Shown here piece after piece: positions 12,300 through 24,339 of a stretch of 64,000 nucleotides of DNA; the stretch's first letter is position 1; each line of letters begins with the position of its first letter. Source of the DNA: Spisula solida (Eukaryota > Mollusca > Bivalvia > Venerida > Mactridae); the NCBI GenBank assembly GCA_947247005.1, contig OX365948.1, forward strand, positions 53,737,401 through 53,801,400. The letters run 5' to 3'. A program made the position numbers and the translations under genes. Below the pieces are notes generated by a model. The model did no database searches. It had not been told where the DNA came from and saw only the letters and a program-made list of their open reading frames with translations.

Positions 12300-13364
12300 C
12301 ATAGAACACAGCAGGCAATAAACACAACTATGACCACTCCAAAAATCACCTATTCCTGACGTTACATCAGTAAATTCCTACATTCTACCGTAAAAAAGCA
12401 TATGACAATCCTGATAGGGATTTTTTCAACTTGTGTAATCATGGGTCATCACAGTATTTTATTAAAACACTTGAACCATTGTGAAGACTCATATGAAGTA
12501 TATTTGACAAACTGCAGTCAGGATGCAGTAGCAACTTGCAAGCATATACACACATAGAATTGCTTTGGACAGAATGATGAGCCAATAGGCTAGGCTAAAG
12601 TACACTGGCAGCTAGTGAACAGGCAAATTATGCATATCCAATTATCCTAACATATCAAGATGAGCACTAATTATGTTCACACTAAGCAACTGTATGGTCA
12701 GAAGTAATTAACCTGATCCTAGACCTTATAATACAAGAATATATTTTATGAGGTTCAAAAAGATCGAGTTAATACATCTAGTCAAAACTATTACATAACA
12801 CATTATGAAACCTAACATTAAATTTTCAAACAAGTCATGCAGTGTGGTATTCATAGGTAAAGGGGCAGTGAAGTGGGCTTACTCAAACTATCCTGTTTTG
12901 GGGGATATGGTACATACATTCTATGTCTGTCTCTTGTATGGGTGGTAAGGCGCTGCCGTCGCTTCTATATTATAAGCTTCGAATTGTCTGTGCATTTCAG
13001 TATTTAATTTAATCAACCCGAAACAGTATTTACTTTGGCACCAGTAGCTGCAATCATTACGTTGTTCCTAAATTTCAAAATTCATAATCTTACCTAGAAT
13101 ATTTTGTAAGCTCCGACATGCATGCTGAGTTTCTTACGTAGACAAAACAAACAGGAAGCGATATTATGCATGAACCATACATAATGAACAAAGACATTGA
13201 ACACCACATATTGAAGATGGATCTAAGGAAATTTCCAGACAGAGAAATGTTATCAGAGAAAATGTGCAACAAGAATGAAATTCGATCATTATAAATATTA
13301 CATATGACTCGTCAACGTTGACATTCGTTTTAATAATGAAGTAACTTAGAATAGTTTTTGGCAC
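12300..13364. other. Unannotated stretch
   Basis: No repeat or coding structure recognised; frames of 60-66 codons near 13090-13364 have no homology I can name. Confidence 0.5.
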
Positions 13365-13600
13365 AAAAACTTATGTCTCCCATGCCATGAAGAGCCATTG
13401 ATAATTCCCGCAAAAAATCCAACCTGAAATTCCTGACAATCCTACATAACAATTACTTAGCTTGGTACATGATTAACAGTCATAAGAAGTTTCATTGAAA
13501 TCCGACCAATGAACTTGCGGATAAGCGCAGAAAAACTTTGTGACATCCATTCAAACACTCTGACATCCTGCACAAAATCAGCATGTCACCCTCTAATCGT
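13365..13600. mobile_element. 'tgtctccc' interspersed repeat, copy 1
   Basis: Contains TATGTCTCCC, GAAATTCCTGACAAT, TTTCATTGAAATCCGACCA and a terminal CAAAATCAGCATGTC. The same order of motifs is seen at 60833-61050 and, more loosely, at 27560-27915 and 46878-47280. Confidence 0.65.
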
Positions 13601-13710
13601 GCTGAAGACATATCAATATAAAGCAACTTAAAATAAGCTACAGTACAAAACACCTATATAATAATCTACTATATATATAGTCATCTGCAACTATATAGAG
13701 GATATTACAT

Positions 13711-13835
13711 GAGTGTCTTTCCATATTGAATTTATTAAACGAGTTGAATAAAATAATAAAATGCAAGGCTCTGCCGAGCATTTTAACGATTTTTTTTCAA
13801 CTGTTAAATAAATTCAATGTGGAAAGTCACAAATA
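13711..13835. mobile_element. Fold-back MITE
   Basis: TTTCCATATTGAATTTATTAA near the left end is matched by the complement of TTAAATAAATTCAATGTGGA at the right end, with further matching of GTTGAA/TTCAAC inside. It forms a long imperfect hairpin with a 40-base loop. Confidence 0.7.
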
Positions 13836-14224
13836 TAATGTTATTTTTATCAAATGTTAGCCTTTTCTGGCCGAAACATAAAATAGCTACTTATTTTTCA
13901 CTATGATAAACGCGCAACTTTGACGACGTCGCCTATACTTTGAATGACGTCGCGTGATAGCTTTATTACACTAGTGTATTATCAAAAATAAATAATGACT
14001 TTATTACGCTACCGCAGCGTCAAACATGTGATAAATATAATTTCTAGCTTTCTACCTGCAGTCATATCTCTCTTCTTTTTAAAGACCCCAAGCTCATCCA
14101 AACTAAGCATTAGCTGTATTACAATTTTTCCGATTTCAGAATGTCAACTTTATAGAACACACTAGTGATGGGAAAATTGTCCTGATTGCGCTAATCTATT
14201 AATCGGCATAATCAGATTCCGTGG

Positions 14225-14425
14225 CAACTGCTGGAATGTGATTAATCAACATAATCGGACAATGTGTTAAAGACTGTTGAAGACTAAGCAGAGGAACGTG
14301 ATAAATCAACATACTTGGACATTGTGTTAAAGACTGTTGAAGACTCAACAGAGGAACATGATTAATCAACATAATTGGACATTGTGTTAAAGACTGTTGA
14401 AGACTCAGCAGACAAATAAATGTAC
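14225..14425. repeat. 60-bp tandem repeat, about three units
   Basis: Unit contains ATTAATCAACATAATTGGAC and TGTGTTAAAGACTGTTGAAG. The 105-codon minus frame over it is a reading of the repeat. Confidence 0.9.
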
Positions 14426-14514
14426 ATAGTGTAACTTCTGTGCTGTGCTGTGCTGTGCCCTGTAATCTCAACTTGAGTGTCCACCTCATAAATTGTACTC
14501 CTACATACCATGGC

Positions 14515-14906
14515 ATAGTTTTATCAAAGCACTTACGAAAACCGTCAAATTTAAGTTCTTTATAATTCTTTCACAACTACAAATTGGGGACTGATATTGT
14601 TTGTAAGAATTCATTAACTGAATCATTATTAGTATTGCAGGCAGGGATGGGTAACTGGTACTTGTACTCAAGTATTATGAGTATATACAAGTACTGATTT
14701 TCCAGTACTCATTGGTACTCAGTACTCAGTTGAAATTTTCAGTACTTGTACTTGTACTTACTAATTAGCAGCTTCATTTACCAAACTTTATATTTTTTTA
14801 TTATTATTATTATTTTTTATATTATTATAATCGTAAACAAATACTGAAGAATTTAAATTTGATCGTCAGCTTACGATTTCCGTAAGTGCTTTGATAAAAC
14901 AGTACC
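14515..14906. mobile_element. MITE 'TTTTATCAAAGCACTTACG', interrupted copy
   Basis: Terminal inverted repeats TTTTATCAAAGCACTTACG and complement (CGTAAGTGCTTTGATAAAAC at 14881). An uninterrupted relative at 46446-46673 in opposite orientation shows that bases about 14641-14769 are a later insertion. Confidence 0.85.
14641..14769. mobile_element. Nested hAT-like MITE ('GTACTTGTACT' rich)
   Basis: Absent from the related element at 46.5 kb, where TATTGCAG is directly followed by the sequence found after 14770. It starts GCAGGGATGGGTAACTGGTA and carries GTACTTGTACT motifs in both orientations near its ends. Flanks TATTGCAG and ATTAGCAG look like a decayed 8-bp duplication. Confidence 0.75.
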
Positions 14907-15297
14907 AATGTCTGTGTCTGTACCACACAGCCTATAACTGCACATTATACTGTCTAAGAGAAGACTTTATTAGATTAAACAAGGATCGAAGCCAATAAAT
15001 TTCAAGCCCAATTAAGTTTTATTCTATTATTGTAAATTAAGATTTCATTAATGTCACAGAGTACAAGAAATTCTGAGAGAGAAACATTTTACAAAATCGC
15101 TTTGAAATAATATTTTTTAAGAACTTAAGGTGGTACATGCATCTTAAATCTAACGATCAAACAAGGAAGCTCTGTCCCCCTTAAGCATTTTAAACTTGAC
15201 ACCAAAGGAGAGATATTAAATTTCTTGCCAAATATTCTGCCGAAACCACCTCAAAATAACGGAACTCATTTTTTGCTATAATATATAATAATGAAAG

Positions 15298-15351
15298 AAG
15301 TTACTTTCCAAAATATCATATATATATATATGATATTTTGGAAAGTAACTT
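15298..15351. repeat. Perfect 54-bp palindrome
   Basis: AAGTTACTTTCCAAAATATC followed by an (AT)n centre and the exact complement; 27-base arms with no loop. Confidence 0.95.
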
Positions 15352-15699
15352 TTTTATCAATAATCTAAGAAATATAAAACAAAAACACAGAAAATAAACC
15401 ATGATGACGTTTTACATGAATAATTACAAATCCCTCGAGGATTATTTCTGACGTTTTCTGTCTTCAGACTTGTTACATTATATATAGATCTACAATAAAA
15501 TAATGTGTGTGTTTCGTAGAACCTCTGGTACTGCCTATAATGATGGATCGGATCATAGTACGATAATTGTCCGAGGAATTCCATGTTTATCCAGCTAAAA
15601 TACAACAGTACATCAATATGGTGTTATTGACCAAGTTGTCATAAATCGATTATTCAGGTCAGTCACTTGTTTACATAACATTAATTGTGTACATAAACG

Positions 15700-15903
15700 T
15701 TGCGCCCAGAATAATGAGAAAGGTGGGAAATTTTGGTATATTCCACAAAGGTGAATTAATCATATGTTCACGATTTATCCAGTCATGTTTTGAGTACAAT
15801 ACTGACTTTATCTGGTTACTTCAGTAATTTGTGAAATCAATTTTGCAACAGTTGAACAAACCGATTAATGTTTGTAAATATCACGTTATCCTGGGCGCAC
15901 TAT
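15700..15903. mobile_element. MITE 'TGCGCCCAGGATAA', copy 1
   Basis: Inverted ends TGCGCCCAGAATAA and TTATCCTGGGCGCA. The body matches 42267-42458 in opposite orientation (shared TTTGTAAATATCACGTTATC-like end and AACCGATTAATGTTTGTAAA). Confidence 0.85.
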
Positions 15904-15939
15904 AATGTTTAATTTATATAGATATTATGTGTATGACTA

Positions 15940-16360
15940 CAGTGCCCACCAAAAATAAGTATACAGTAAATAATTGTTGAAAAATTAAACTCGGTAAGCT
16001 TATTCAATATCCTTTTATCAGATGGTCACAATTTTACTTGTTTCTAAAAGTATAGTAACTATATGAGTAAAAATAGAAAAAGAAATAAAGATGAAGACGT
16101 TCTGAATTTAAATACCCATGTGATCCAAAATGCTGATTTTTCTATCTTTTTGTGACTAAATTACCATTCAAGCGGGACAAAGAAACTTTATATTTTGCAT
16201 CTAGGGTACCAATTAATTTATGGTCTTTACATTAAATAAACAAACTTTTCCTTTTTCTTCAAAAATATTGTTGTTTCACTGTTTTACAAAGTGTTATTAC
16301 AGACAAGTAAATGGGGATATGACATTAATTTTTTTGTATACTTATTTTTGGTGGGCAGTG
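15940..16360. mobile_element. Tc1/mariner-like MITE (421 bp)
   Basis: Ends CAGTGCCCACCAAAAATAAG...TATAC and its near-perfect complement (GTATACTTATTTTTGGTGGG CAGTG), flanked by TA on both sides (15938-15939, 16361-16362). No transposase. Confidence 0.92.
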
Positions 16361-16514
16361 TATGTAATAAGCTTAGTGAATAAGGCATTGGTTTTCACTG
16401 CCTTTTTCTCCAATAAAAATGTTTAAAACAATAAAAGTACAATGTTATGAAAATGCAATGTTTGTATACAAGTGACAGACCTGATTTAACGAACTACACA
16501 AGCTGTTACACTTC

Positions 16515-16595
16515 TTCCTTTAATAATAATAATAACTACTTTATTTTAAGAGGCGACACAGTTGGGCAACTACATGCTTACAATTTCAATCGGGT
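16515..16595. mobile_element. Retroposon 3'-end fragment with (AAT)n tail, copy 1
   Basis: (AAT)n then GAGGCGACACAGTTGGGCAA. Similar tails with GAGGCAACACAGTT occur at 42476 and 54055, as expected for 3' ends of a SINE or LINE family read on the minus strand. Confidence 0.6.
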
Positions 16596-17099
16596 AATGA
16601 AAGACCTATCGGTTTACGATTTTATCAAAATTGAAATGCCTTCACAATTCAGTAGGAACTGATCTAATACATCAAAGTTCTATTGTAATAGAATAGGAAA
16701 TTCCTTCCTTGATCAATAATTGTGAACTCGAGCTGAATCAATAATCGACACACACAATCCATGGGAAGAAGAAAATTCAACAGTAAGCCTATTATTATTG
16801 CAGTGAAAAACGTACAGTATTCATGTATACTTGTCACTATCAAAACCAGTATGGTTCGGTGATGATAACTCTAGCCATATAATCAATTATCAATAAACAA
16901 ACATGCATAATATAAACACTGCACAGTTGACTGACCGCTTGTTATCAGTGAAGATTTAACAAGACTGCATTCAATAAACAGTTAAAACACTTTATGCCCC
17001 ATTGGGAACATGTCCATAATAACTAGCTATTATAAGTCAATCAGGGGCCATAATTCTGTAGAAATGTTGGATAGTGTTACAATGCATTGACAATGTAAG

Positions 17100-17700
17100 G
17101 TATTTATTGGTGTCTACAGAGACAAATTAAAAATCCCGAAAATCATAAGCAGCCGACCATTTTTGCCAGACAAGAAACCTTCAATAACAATGTTTTCAAA
17201 TTTAACTGATCAGTTTGTATTGAATTAAATCCTTCAGAGCAAATTAAATTGACCATAACATTGTCATTTCATGAGATATTTTCAGCAAATAACTGTTATT
17301 TTGGTCAGAAATCATAGCTCTTTCTCAGACTTTCAGGCTGGATAAATTCGAAATCCCAGATATATCAGGAAAATCATCCCCTGCAACTTGCGGTCTAATT
17401 TATGCTAAAGTAGACTCCACAAATTGGAGAGGACCATGATGGCTCTATTATTGCTCAGAGCAACACATAAAGTGCATTTGGACAGAGCTATGACTTTCAT
17501 GCAAAGCTAGCAATTTGTACACTGTACAGTCAGGGGTGTCAATTTTCCTGATTAATCCAGAATTGCGGATTTATGATTCATGAAAGAGCAATGGCTTCTG
17601 ACCAAAATAAAAGTTATTTGATGAAAATATCTCAAGAAATGGCAAAGTTATGGTGAATTTATTCTGCTCAGAAGGATTTGTACATTTTTGTGACTTTTAA
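17100..17700. mobile_element. Two opposed copies of the 'CAGGGGTGTCAA' hAT-like MITE
   Basis: 17531-17690 begins CAGGGGTGTCAATTTTCC and carries AATGGCAAAGTTATGG and CTTCTGACCAAAATAAAAGT. 17110-17390 carries the complementary order (GCCGACCATTTTTGCCA, ATTTTGGTCAGAAATCAT). The complete relative is at 43076-43322. Both look partial. Confidence 0.65.
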
Positions 17701-18059
17701 TGTGGTCTACTTTGTCTGTTGAGTGCTAGCAGCCTTACCCTAGGCCTGTCTGATTTGTTAGTATATTTTATTTTATTATATACCTGTATTGTCATGAATA
17801 CAGGCCAAATCGTGCAGTGGAATACAACGCGACAGATTGCATTTTCCGTATCATACATGTCTGGTTTTCCGAATCCGTATCATGCATGTCTGACGTGTTA
17901 TATGCCGAACATATGCCAACTTCGATGATGTCAAGACGTAAATGCCTTTTTATGAATGGGCGTCACGTTAAATGCCGAAAATATGCCGACGTTCATGACG
18001 TCAATGTATACACATCAAGTGCTTTTTTCACTTTTGAAGGTATATAATAAAAGGAATAT

Positions 18060-18185
18060 TACTGCAGTTGTGTTGATCCGTTAAGCCGTATTACCTCTCG
18101 TTGCATGCGCCATACCGCATCTCACTCGACCTAGCGGTCTCGTGAGATACGGCATTACACAAGCAACTCTAGGTATTATAGCATA
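18060..18185. repeat. Imperfect inverted repeat (GCCGTATCTCAC type)
   Basis: TAAGCCGTATTACCTCTCGT...CATACCGCATCTCAC on the left pairs with GTGAGATACGGCATTAC...ACTCTAGGTATTA on the right, a probable fold-back MITE of higher GC content. Confidence 0.6.
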
Positions 18186-18533
18186 ATAACAATGATTTTG
18201 CCCATACGTTAACGGGACGAAACCCATGCGTAAACATAAAGATTCACGCGAGAACGCGCTGTTAACGTCCAGTTTTACGCATGCACATTCCAGGGCCTCA
18301 CCGACGAAAATAAACGATTTTACAGCGTCTCATTAACTGCAATTTCCATTTTATTTGTAACTACTAATTAATTTCAATAAGATTTAAATAATAAATTTAA
18401 ACAAACCCGCATTATCCATGTTTTCTTGGTATTTGCCGATCCCGGAAGTCAACGCTCATAACAACAAGTGTCACCTGACGAAATGCAAATTTGTCATGGA
18501 AAACTATCCAGTATTGGGCTACATATCAGACTC

Positions 18534-19422
18534 ACAAGAGCTCTCTAGTCATCTGAACTAAAAACGACAAAGCGATGCTCTGGACAAAAAAATGTCCTGA
18601 TAAAATCAATCTGAAGGGAGTTATGATTCTTGCGCACTGCACTTCATGTCACAGCAAAGAAACATGCATTCCTATTTTTGAGTCATTAATAGTTATGGTG
18701 ACAAAGTTATGCCACGGACAAGAAATGCTTATAAAATCAATCAAAGGGAAAAAATTGAAAAATGGCACAAGGTAGATTTACGGTTCTTGTGTACTGCACT
18801 TGGACTTTTGGTAAGAAACATGCATACCAAGTTTCAAGTCATTCAACCTCATAGTGACAAAGTTATCCTCCGGACAAGAAATGCTCAAATTAAATCAATC
18901 TAAGGGAAATAATTAAAAAATGATGCAAGGCACAGTTATGGTTCTTGCGCACTGCATTTCTGCTTATTGCAAGAAACATACATACAAAATCTTGAGTCAT
19001 TTGAACTTAAGGTGACCAAGTTATGCTCCGGACAAGAAATGCTCTAATAAAATCAATCAAAGGGAAATAATTCAAAAACTATGACAGGTAGAGTTATGGT
19101 TCTTGCGCACTGCACTTCGGCTTATTGCAAGAAACATGCATACCAAATCTAGAGTCATTTGAACGAAAGGTGACAAAGTTATGCTCCGGACAAGAAATGC
19201 TCTAATAAAATCAATCAAAGGGAAATAATTCAAAAACTATGACAGGTAGAGTTATGGTTCTTGCGCACTGCACTCCGGCTTATTGCAAGAAACATGCATA
19301 CCAATTCTTGAGTCATTTGAACTTAAGGTGACAAAGTTATGCTCCGGACAAGCAATTTGTGACGCCGCAGCCGCCGCTGCCAAAGTAACACCTATATGTC
19401 GCCTTTTCAGGTGACACAAAAA
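18534..19422 (+). mobile_element. 'caagagctctctagtcatc' interspersed element with five internal monomers
   Basis: Starts CAAGAGCTCTCTAGTCATCT, then repeats a unit of about 160 bases carrying GCTC(T/C)GGACAAGAAATGCT, AAATCAATCAAAGGGAAATA and TTCTTGCGCACTGCACTTC. Ends with a GCCGCAGCCGCCGC stretch and CAGGTGACAC. Same general plan (CAAGAG start, monomers, CAGGTGA end) as the element at 1045-1542. Confidence 0.8.
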
Positions 19423-19552
19423 CTGTTATGACGTAACTTTTGTTTTCACGACGTTACGTTTGTTTACACGACGTCGCCATAAAATTTCCTGCCAAAATGT
19501 AATTATTTCGAAATACAAACGCATAAATTGATGTTTTGTATGCTATAATAGC

Positions 19553-19662
19553 GTTTACGCATGCTTTTTCGTGCTATACCATCTGCAGAGTCCCTGACGG
19601 GCTTGGGCACCAACTGTCCCTCAGGACTCTGCAGATGTTATGCACGAAAAAGCATGCGTTAA
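19553..19662. repeat. Long hairpin (arms about 45 bp, 17-base loop)
   Basis: Left arm includes CGCATGCTTTTTCGTGC and CATCTGCAGAGTCC; the right arm is its complement with few mismatches (GCACGAAAAAGCATGCG). Confidence 0.9.
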
Positions 19663-20050
19663 CCCTACAATACGGCCCAATGGATCAACACACTGCAGTG
19701 ATATTCCGTACATCTCTGTTCGAATTTAACTTACATAATATATTGGAATCTTAAAATTTAGAGTAATGTAATCATATATTTTCAGTTGTCAAAAACAGCA
19801 TAATAATTTGTTACAAAGTTCCTGAATCTTGATCTGACTATAAAACAGCACTACGCACAAAACATTTGTCTTCAATTTTCAATAATTCACAAGTTTCAAC
19901 TTTAACACTGAACAGGAGAGCGTGCATTGTCAGAAATAGAAAGGGGACAAAAAACGAAATGTCAATTTAACAGACAACTTGAAACTAGAGATGGAACATT
20001 TACAGCAAAGCTGAGACACTGACTAATGATGTGCACTTGCAGTTAACATA

Positions 20051-20095
20051 CAAGTTCTCTGTCAGCTACATTTAATGTAGCTGACAGAGAACTTG
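20051..20095. repeat. Perfect 22-bp-arm palindrome
   Basis: CAAGTTCTCTGTCAGCTACA-TT, one base, then the exact complement. It lies at the start of the 27-bp array and ends ACTTGCAGTT, the array motif. Confidence 0.93.
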
Positions 20096-20099
20096 CAGT

Positions 20100-20770
20100 T
20101 TCCAAAACACTGACTAAAGGCTAAGCCTTGTAGTTTTCGACACTGACTAAGCCTAAAGGGCTTGTAATTGTCGAACAGTTTTCAACACTGATGACTTGTA
20201 GTATTCAACACTGAAGATCTGCAGTTTTCAACACTGACTGAGGGCTTGCAGTATTCAACACTAACTGAGGGCTTGCAGTATTCAACACTGGCTGAGGATT
20301 TGCAGTTTTCAACACTGACTGAGGATTTGCAGTTTTCGACACTGACTGAGGATTTGCAGTTTTCGACACTGGCTGAGGGCTTGCAGTTTTCAACACTGGC
20401 TGAGGGCTTGCAGTATTCAACACTGACTCAGGGCTTGCAGTATTCAACACTGACTCAGGGCTTGCAGTATTCAACACTGACTCAGGGCTTGCAGTATTCA
20501 ACACTGACTCAGGGCTTGCAGTATTCAACACTGGCTGAGGGCTTGCAGTATTCAACACTGACTCAGGGCTTGCAGTATTCAACACTGACTCAGGGCTTGC
20601 TGTACTCAACACTGATTCAGCGCTAGCAGTTTTCAACATTGACTTAGGGCTTGTAGTTTTCAACACTGACTGAGGACTTGCAGTATTCAACACTGACTGA
20701 GGACATGCTTTTTTTAGCACTGACCAAGGACATGCAGTTTTCAACACTGACTGTGAACTTGCAGTATCCA
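20100..20770. repeat. 27-bp minisatellite (CTTGCAGTATTCAACACTGA type)
   Basis: About 24 units, degenerate at both ends and near-identical in the middle (20400-20600). The 27-base period keeps frames open on both strands (126 and 188 codons); no gene is inferred. Confidence 0.95.
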
Positions 20771-21035
20771 ATGTACCCCAGCATATTTTGATACAGTCAT
20801 ATCAATACCCCAGCATATTATCATATCAATCTAAAGCATCAAACTGGTATCAAAATATGTGCCAAATTGTATCATAATTTCCGACAATGCTGCTTTCTAT
20901 AACAGTAGTTATATGTACCTCTTACACATTCATATTATGTTTCTACATATCTCCCTAAATGTCGTAAGTTGTTTATAAATTCTATATTTGCATTAATTCT
21001 AAGGACTATTGTATTATTTCAAGAAGAAATCTGTG

Positions 21036-21445
21036 TTACTTTTAAAGTCACATTATCTCTCCCAAAACTTTTTTCCCGATCATCCAGTAAATAGACTAAA
21101 TACAAATAATTAGGATGTTTTTCACAAATGATCTATAATTGACGACAGAATGTCAGCTATATTTGTCGAAAAAGTATGCCAAAAAATCACATTTAGTAAA
21201 ATGTATGGATGACAAAATACTAATTTTGCAAGAGTTGCTCCCCTTAGACTTTAAATTATGCATTTATTGTTTACATTTAGATATTTTGTTTACAAACCAA
21301 CTGGAGGCTTTATTTTTTCTTCATCTTACGGTGTTCTCCACCTTTGGGACTCAACTAAAGTGCTCAAAATGCATCATTTTGCAGATAGGTTGCCAAGTTA
21401 TTGCGTTTTGAAAATAGCCATTTAAGGCATAATGGGACTTTAAGT
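21036..21445. mobile_element. MITE with 'TTAAAGTC(A/C)CATTAT' ends
   Basis: TTTTAAAGTCACATTATCTC on the left and the complement of GGCATAATGGGACTTTAAGT on the right. The adjoining 21445-21710 resembles the repeats at 52500 and 62505. Confidence 0.6.
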
Positions 21446-21710
21446 AGAAATTTCTGCACCAAATTACTATTTTACCAAATTCCGCAAAAATTACAACCCA
21501 TGAAAATTAATTATTTTACAGTAAAGTCAATGACCTAAGAAGTTCAGATGTTTAGTATTTTTCATCAAATAACTTTCTGCAGTTATTTTCTGCAGAAAAA
21601 AATCATTCTTTCTTGGGAAACAAATCTTTATTTCTAGATTATTCTGGAATTGTAAAATCCCCTGCATTTTCAACATTGACTTTAAGTACAATGTGCAAGA
21701 TGAATGTTAT

Positions 21711-22500
21711 CTTAAGATAAAAAAGTCTTGGTACGACTGAAGACTTCTTGTTTTCTATTCAGCAAGGACAAATCTGGGCTTGTCACAAAAGCAAGTTTTC
21801 TCGTCAAATGTGTTGCAGTAACTGAGAACGTTATCAGCCTAGCATGACAATTTGTTATTTCAAAATTATAAACATTTAAATGAGAAAATGAGTTTTTCCC
21901 AAATATGTAGGAAACGAATCTGAATATTGTTTAAAAACAGCCAAAGTAGCTTTTTTTGGCAATTAAGGTTGACTAAGATTATGCCGGAATAATCAATTGT
22001 TGTGCTTGCTATAAATATGCTTAAATGAACTGTTCTCTATTTGACATATGATAGTGCTAATTAGGCACTAATGAAAGTAATTATGGGCCATCACATTATC
22101 GACTCTCCTGCATTGGTTAAAAATATTTGAACAAATCAGTAGGTGATAATTCAAAATAAAATATGACTGTGTCACACAGATAATCTCCAGTTTATGATAA
22201 TTTCGAGTTAGATTTTCTACATTCCCTATACATTATGTGTGTCATCATTAGACAACTCAGACGGAAAAATGAAGCCTGTTAACAAGTTCCAAGGAAATCA
22301 CAAGCACATCCTTACAGCAAGCAAGAACAATTCTCAGTTAATTTACAAGAAAGGCATCTTCATTACTTGGTAATAATTTACCACATTCGTTCTTTAAGAT
22401 GAAACATTACAATACTTATAAATAAATAATTCATAGAACTTCCAGACCAGAACCCGCAACCAATCAAGACAAAAAACACCGACTTCTTTCTAATACCGTA
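21711..22500. other. Unannotated stretch
   Basis: AT-rich, no coding or repeat structure recognised. Confidence 0.5.
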
Positions 22501-22539
22501 AACTCAAATATATTTCCAGGTAAAAACGTAGTTTTTATG

Positions 22540-22965
22540 CTGATAATTGGGTCAAGTTCAATAAATGGAATTGTAAATAAAAAGACCAATTTTGTGGGGT
22601 TGTAAATAAAAAGTCCAATTTTCTGGGGTTGTAAATTAAAAGTCGAATTTTGTGCAGTTGTAAATTTAAAGTCCAATTTTCTGGGGTTGTAAATTAAAAG
22701 GCTAATTTTCTGGGGTTGTAAATTGAAAGTTCAATTTTCTGGAGTTGTAAATTGAAAGTTCAATATTCTGGGGTTGTAAATTAAAAAATCAATTTGTGGG
22801 GTTGGAAATTAAAAGTCCAATTTTGTGTGGTAGAAACATCAAAGTCCAATTTATGGAAATGTAAATTAAAAGTCCAAAATCGTGGGGTTTCAAATTAAAA
22901 GTGCAATTTTTTGCAGTTGTAAATTAAAAGTCAAATTTTTGTAGATTGTCAATTGGTGGGTTTCG
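22540..22965. repeat. 29-bp minisatellite (GGGGTTGTAAATTAAAAGTC type)
   Basis: About 14 diverged units (GGGGTTGTAAATTAAAAGTC plus CAATTTTCT). Confidence 0.93.
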
Positions 22966-23040
22966 AATTTCAAAATTGAATTAAACATGGATAACTTAAT
23001 TTCATTGTTGTGTTTATCCATGAATTGCATTCCCAATGAT

Positions 23041-23224
23041 TCAGGGTACTTAAAGGGTCATTTTGATACTTTTGACCATATATAAATTTTACCATTTTAT
23101 AGGCAAAATATCCAAGATTTTAAAAGAAAACAACACTTCAAACAAACATTTTGAGGGTCAAAATGTGACTTTTTGGAAATTACAAGGGTTAAAACCCCTA
23201 CTCCCAAGTCAAATGGAATCTCTG
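23041..23224. mobile_element. 'CAGGGGTTCCATTTGA' MITE, copy 2
   Basis: Opposite orientation to copy 1, with TTTACCATTTTATAGGCAAA and CTACTCCCAAGTCAAATGGA; the left end is decayed (CAGGGTACTTAAAGGGTC). Confidence 0.7.
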
Positions 23225-24136
23225 GTTGATTAATACACTGCGATACAATGTGTATTAGCAGACGGAAGAAGCAGACAAATGGTTAATCATTGGTACATGA
23301 ACACATTGTCTACACTTGATTCATTTGCAGACTGATAATTTGGAACAATCACAATAAAGGGTTTGTTTGATTAGTACAGAACTGTTCTAACGTCTGGCTG
23401 TCATGAATTAATACACCAACCCGTACTTTATTCCAGACATTTTATTAAATAATTAATCAGTAAGCTTAAGCTATCAATTTATAGTTTCTTTTAGATCTCC
23501 AAGAACATCTACACCTACACATAATTCATGGTAACTAAATATAACTGTGTGAAGTTATGCCGTAATGAATCAAATGTATATAAACCTTTGATCCTTCTAA
23601 TGAAGGAAAACCTACCAACCTTTCAAAGAATTCAGTTTCTTGTCAATTCACAAATCAGTGTAAATATACTTTCATAACAAAAATACCACCTGCGAAATCA
23701 TCAATACGCGAAATAAGTTAAAAACTGAAAATCGCGAAATAAAGCTCATGCGAATATAAAGTGATTTACAGTACACAGTCGCGACTTATACTCGGGGATC
23801 TACAGTAAACTCATTATTTTAGTGCATGCCGTCTTACGTCTATATAAGGCTGTTTTCCATCATTCTGACCAAAGTGCTGACGCAGCAGTAAAATATGATA
23901 GAAATGTAATTCTCGACGGTAATCAGCCAAACGCGTAAGAAGGGATAGAGAATGATGCGTGTAACAAAAGCAGACAGAAACTGGTCTCATCAGGTGATGT
24001 AATAATTAGTGTGTTCATGCTTAGAGTATGTTAAGGTACCATGGCTCTATAAGAAGTGTTAGGCTTATATTAGAGGAACAGTTAACATATAACATTCTAA
24101 CAGCCACGATTCTTTTTTTCAGGCACCATTAATTCT
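23225..24136. other. Unannotated stretch
   Basis: No gene seen. 23680-23780 has repeated 'gcgaaat' motifs and ends 'tttacagtac', perhaps a relic of the 35-kb MITE family. Confidence 0.45.
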
Positions 24137-24339
24137 CAGGGGTTCCTCTACCTTCTGAATCTGAAGCGTCATTCTGGAACTTTTGACTAAATTTTACCAT
24201 TTTATAGGCAAAATACCCACGATTTTAAGAGAAATTGACCCATCGAACCAAAATCTTGAGGGTCAAAAATCGCTTTCTGGAAATTTCAAGGGTCTAAGTC
24301 ACTCAAAACCCCTACTCCCGAGTCAAATGGAACTCCAGG
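24137..24339. mobile_element. 'CAGGGGTTCCATTTGA' MITE, copy 3
   Basis: Starts CAGGGGTTCCTCTACC and ends GAGTCAAATGGAACTCCAGG, with the shared core TTTTACCATTTTATAGGCAA. Confidence 0.78.

Noticed and set aside
20205..20771. 188-codon Ser/Ala/Val-rich frame (27-bp repeat)
   Set aside because: The period of 27 keeps frames open on both strands; no flanking coding sequence.
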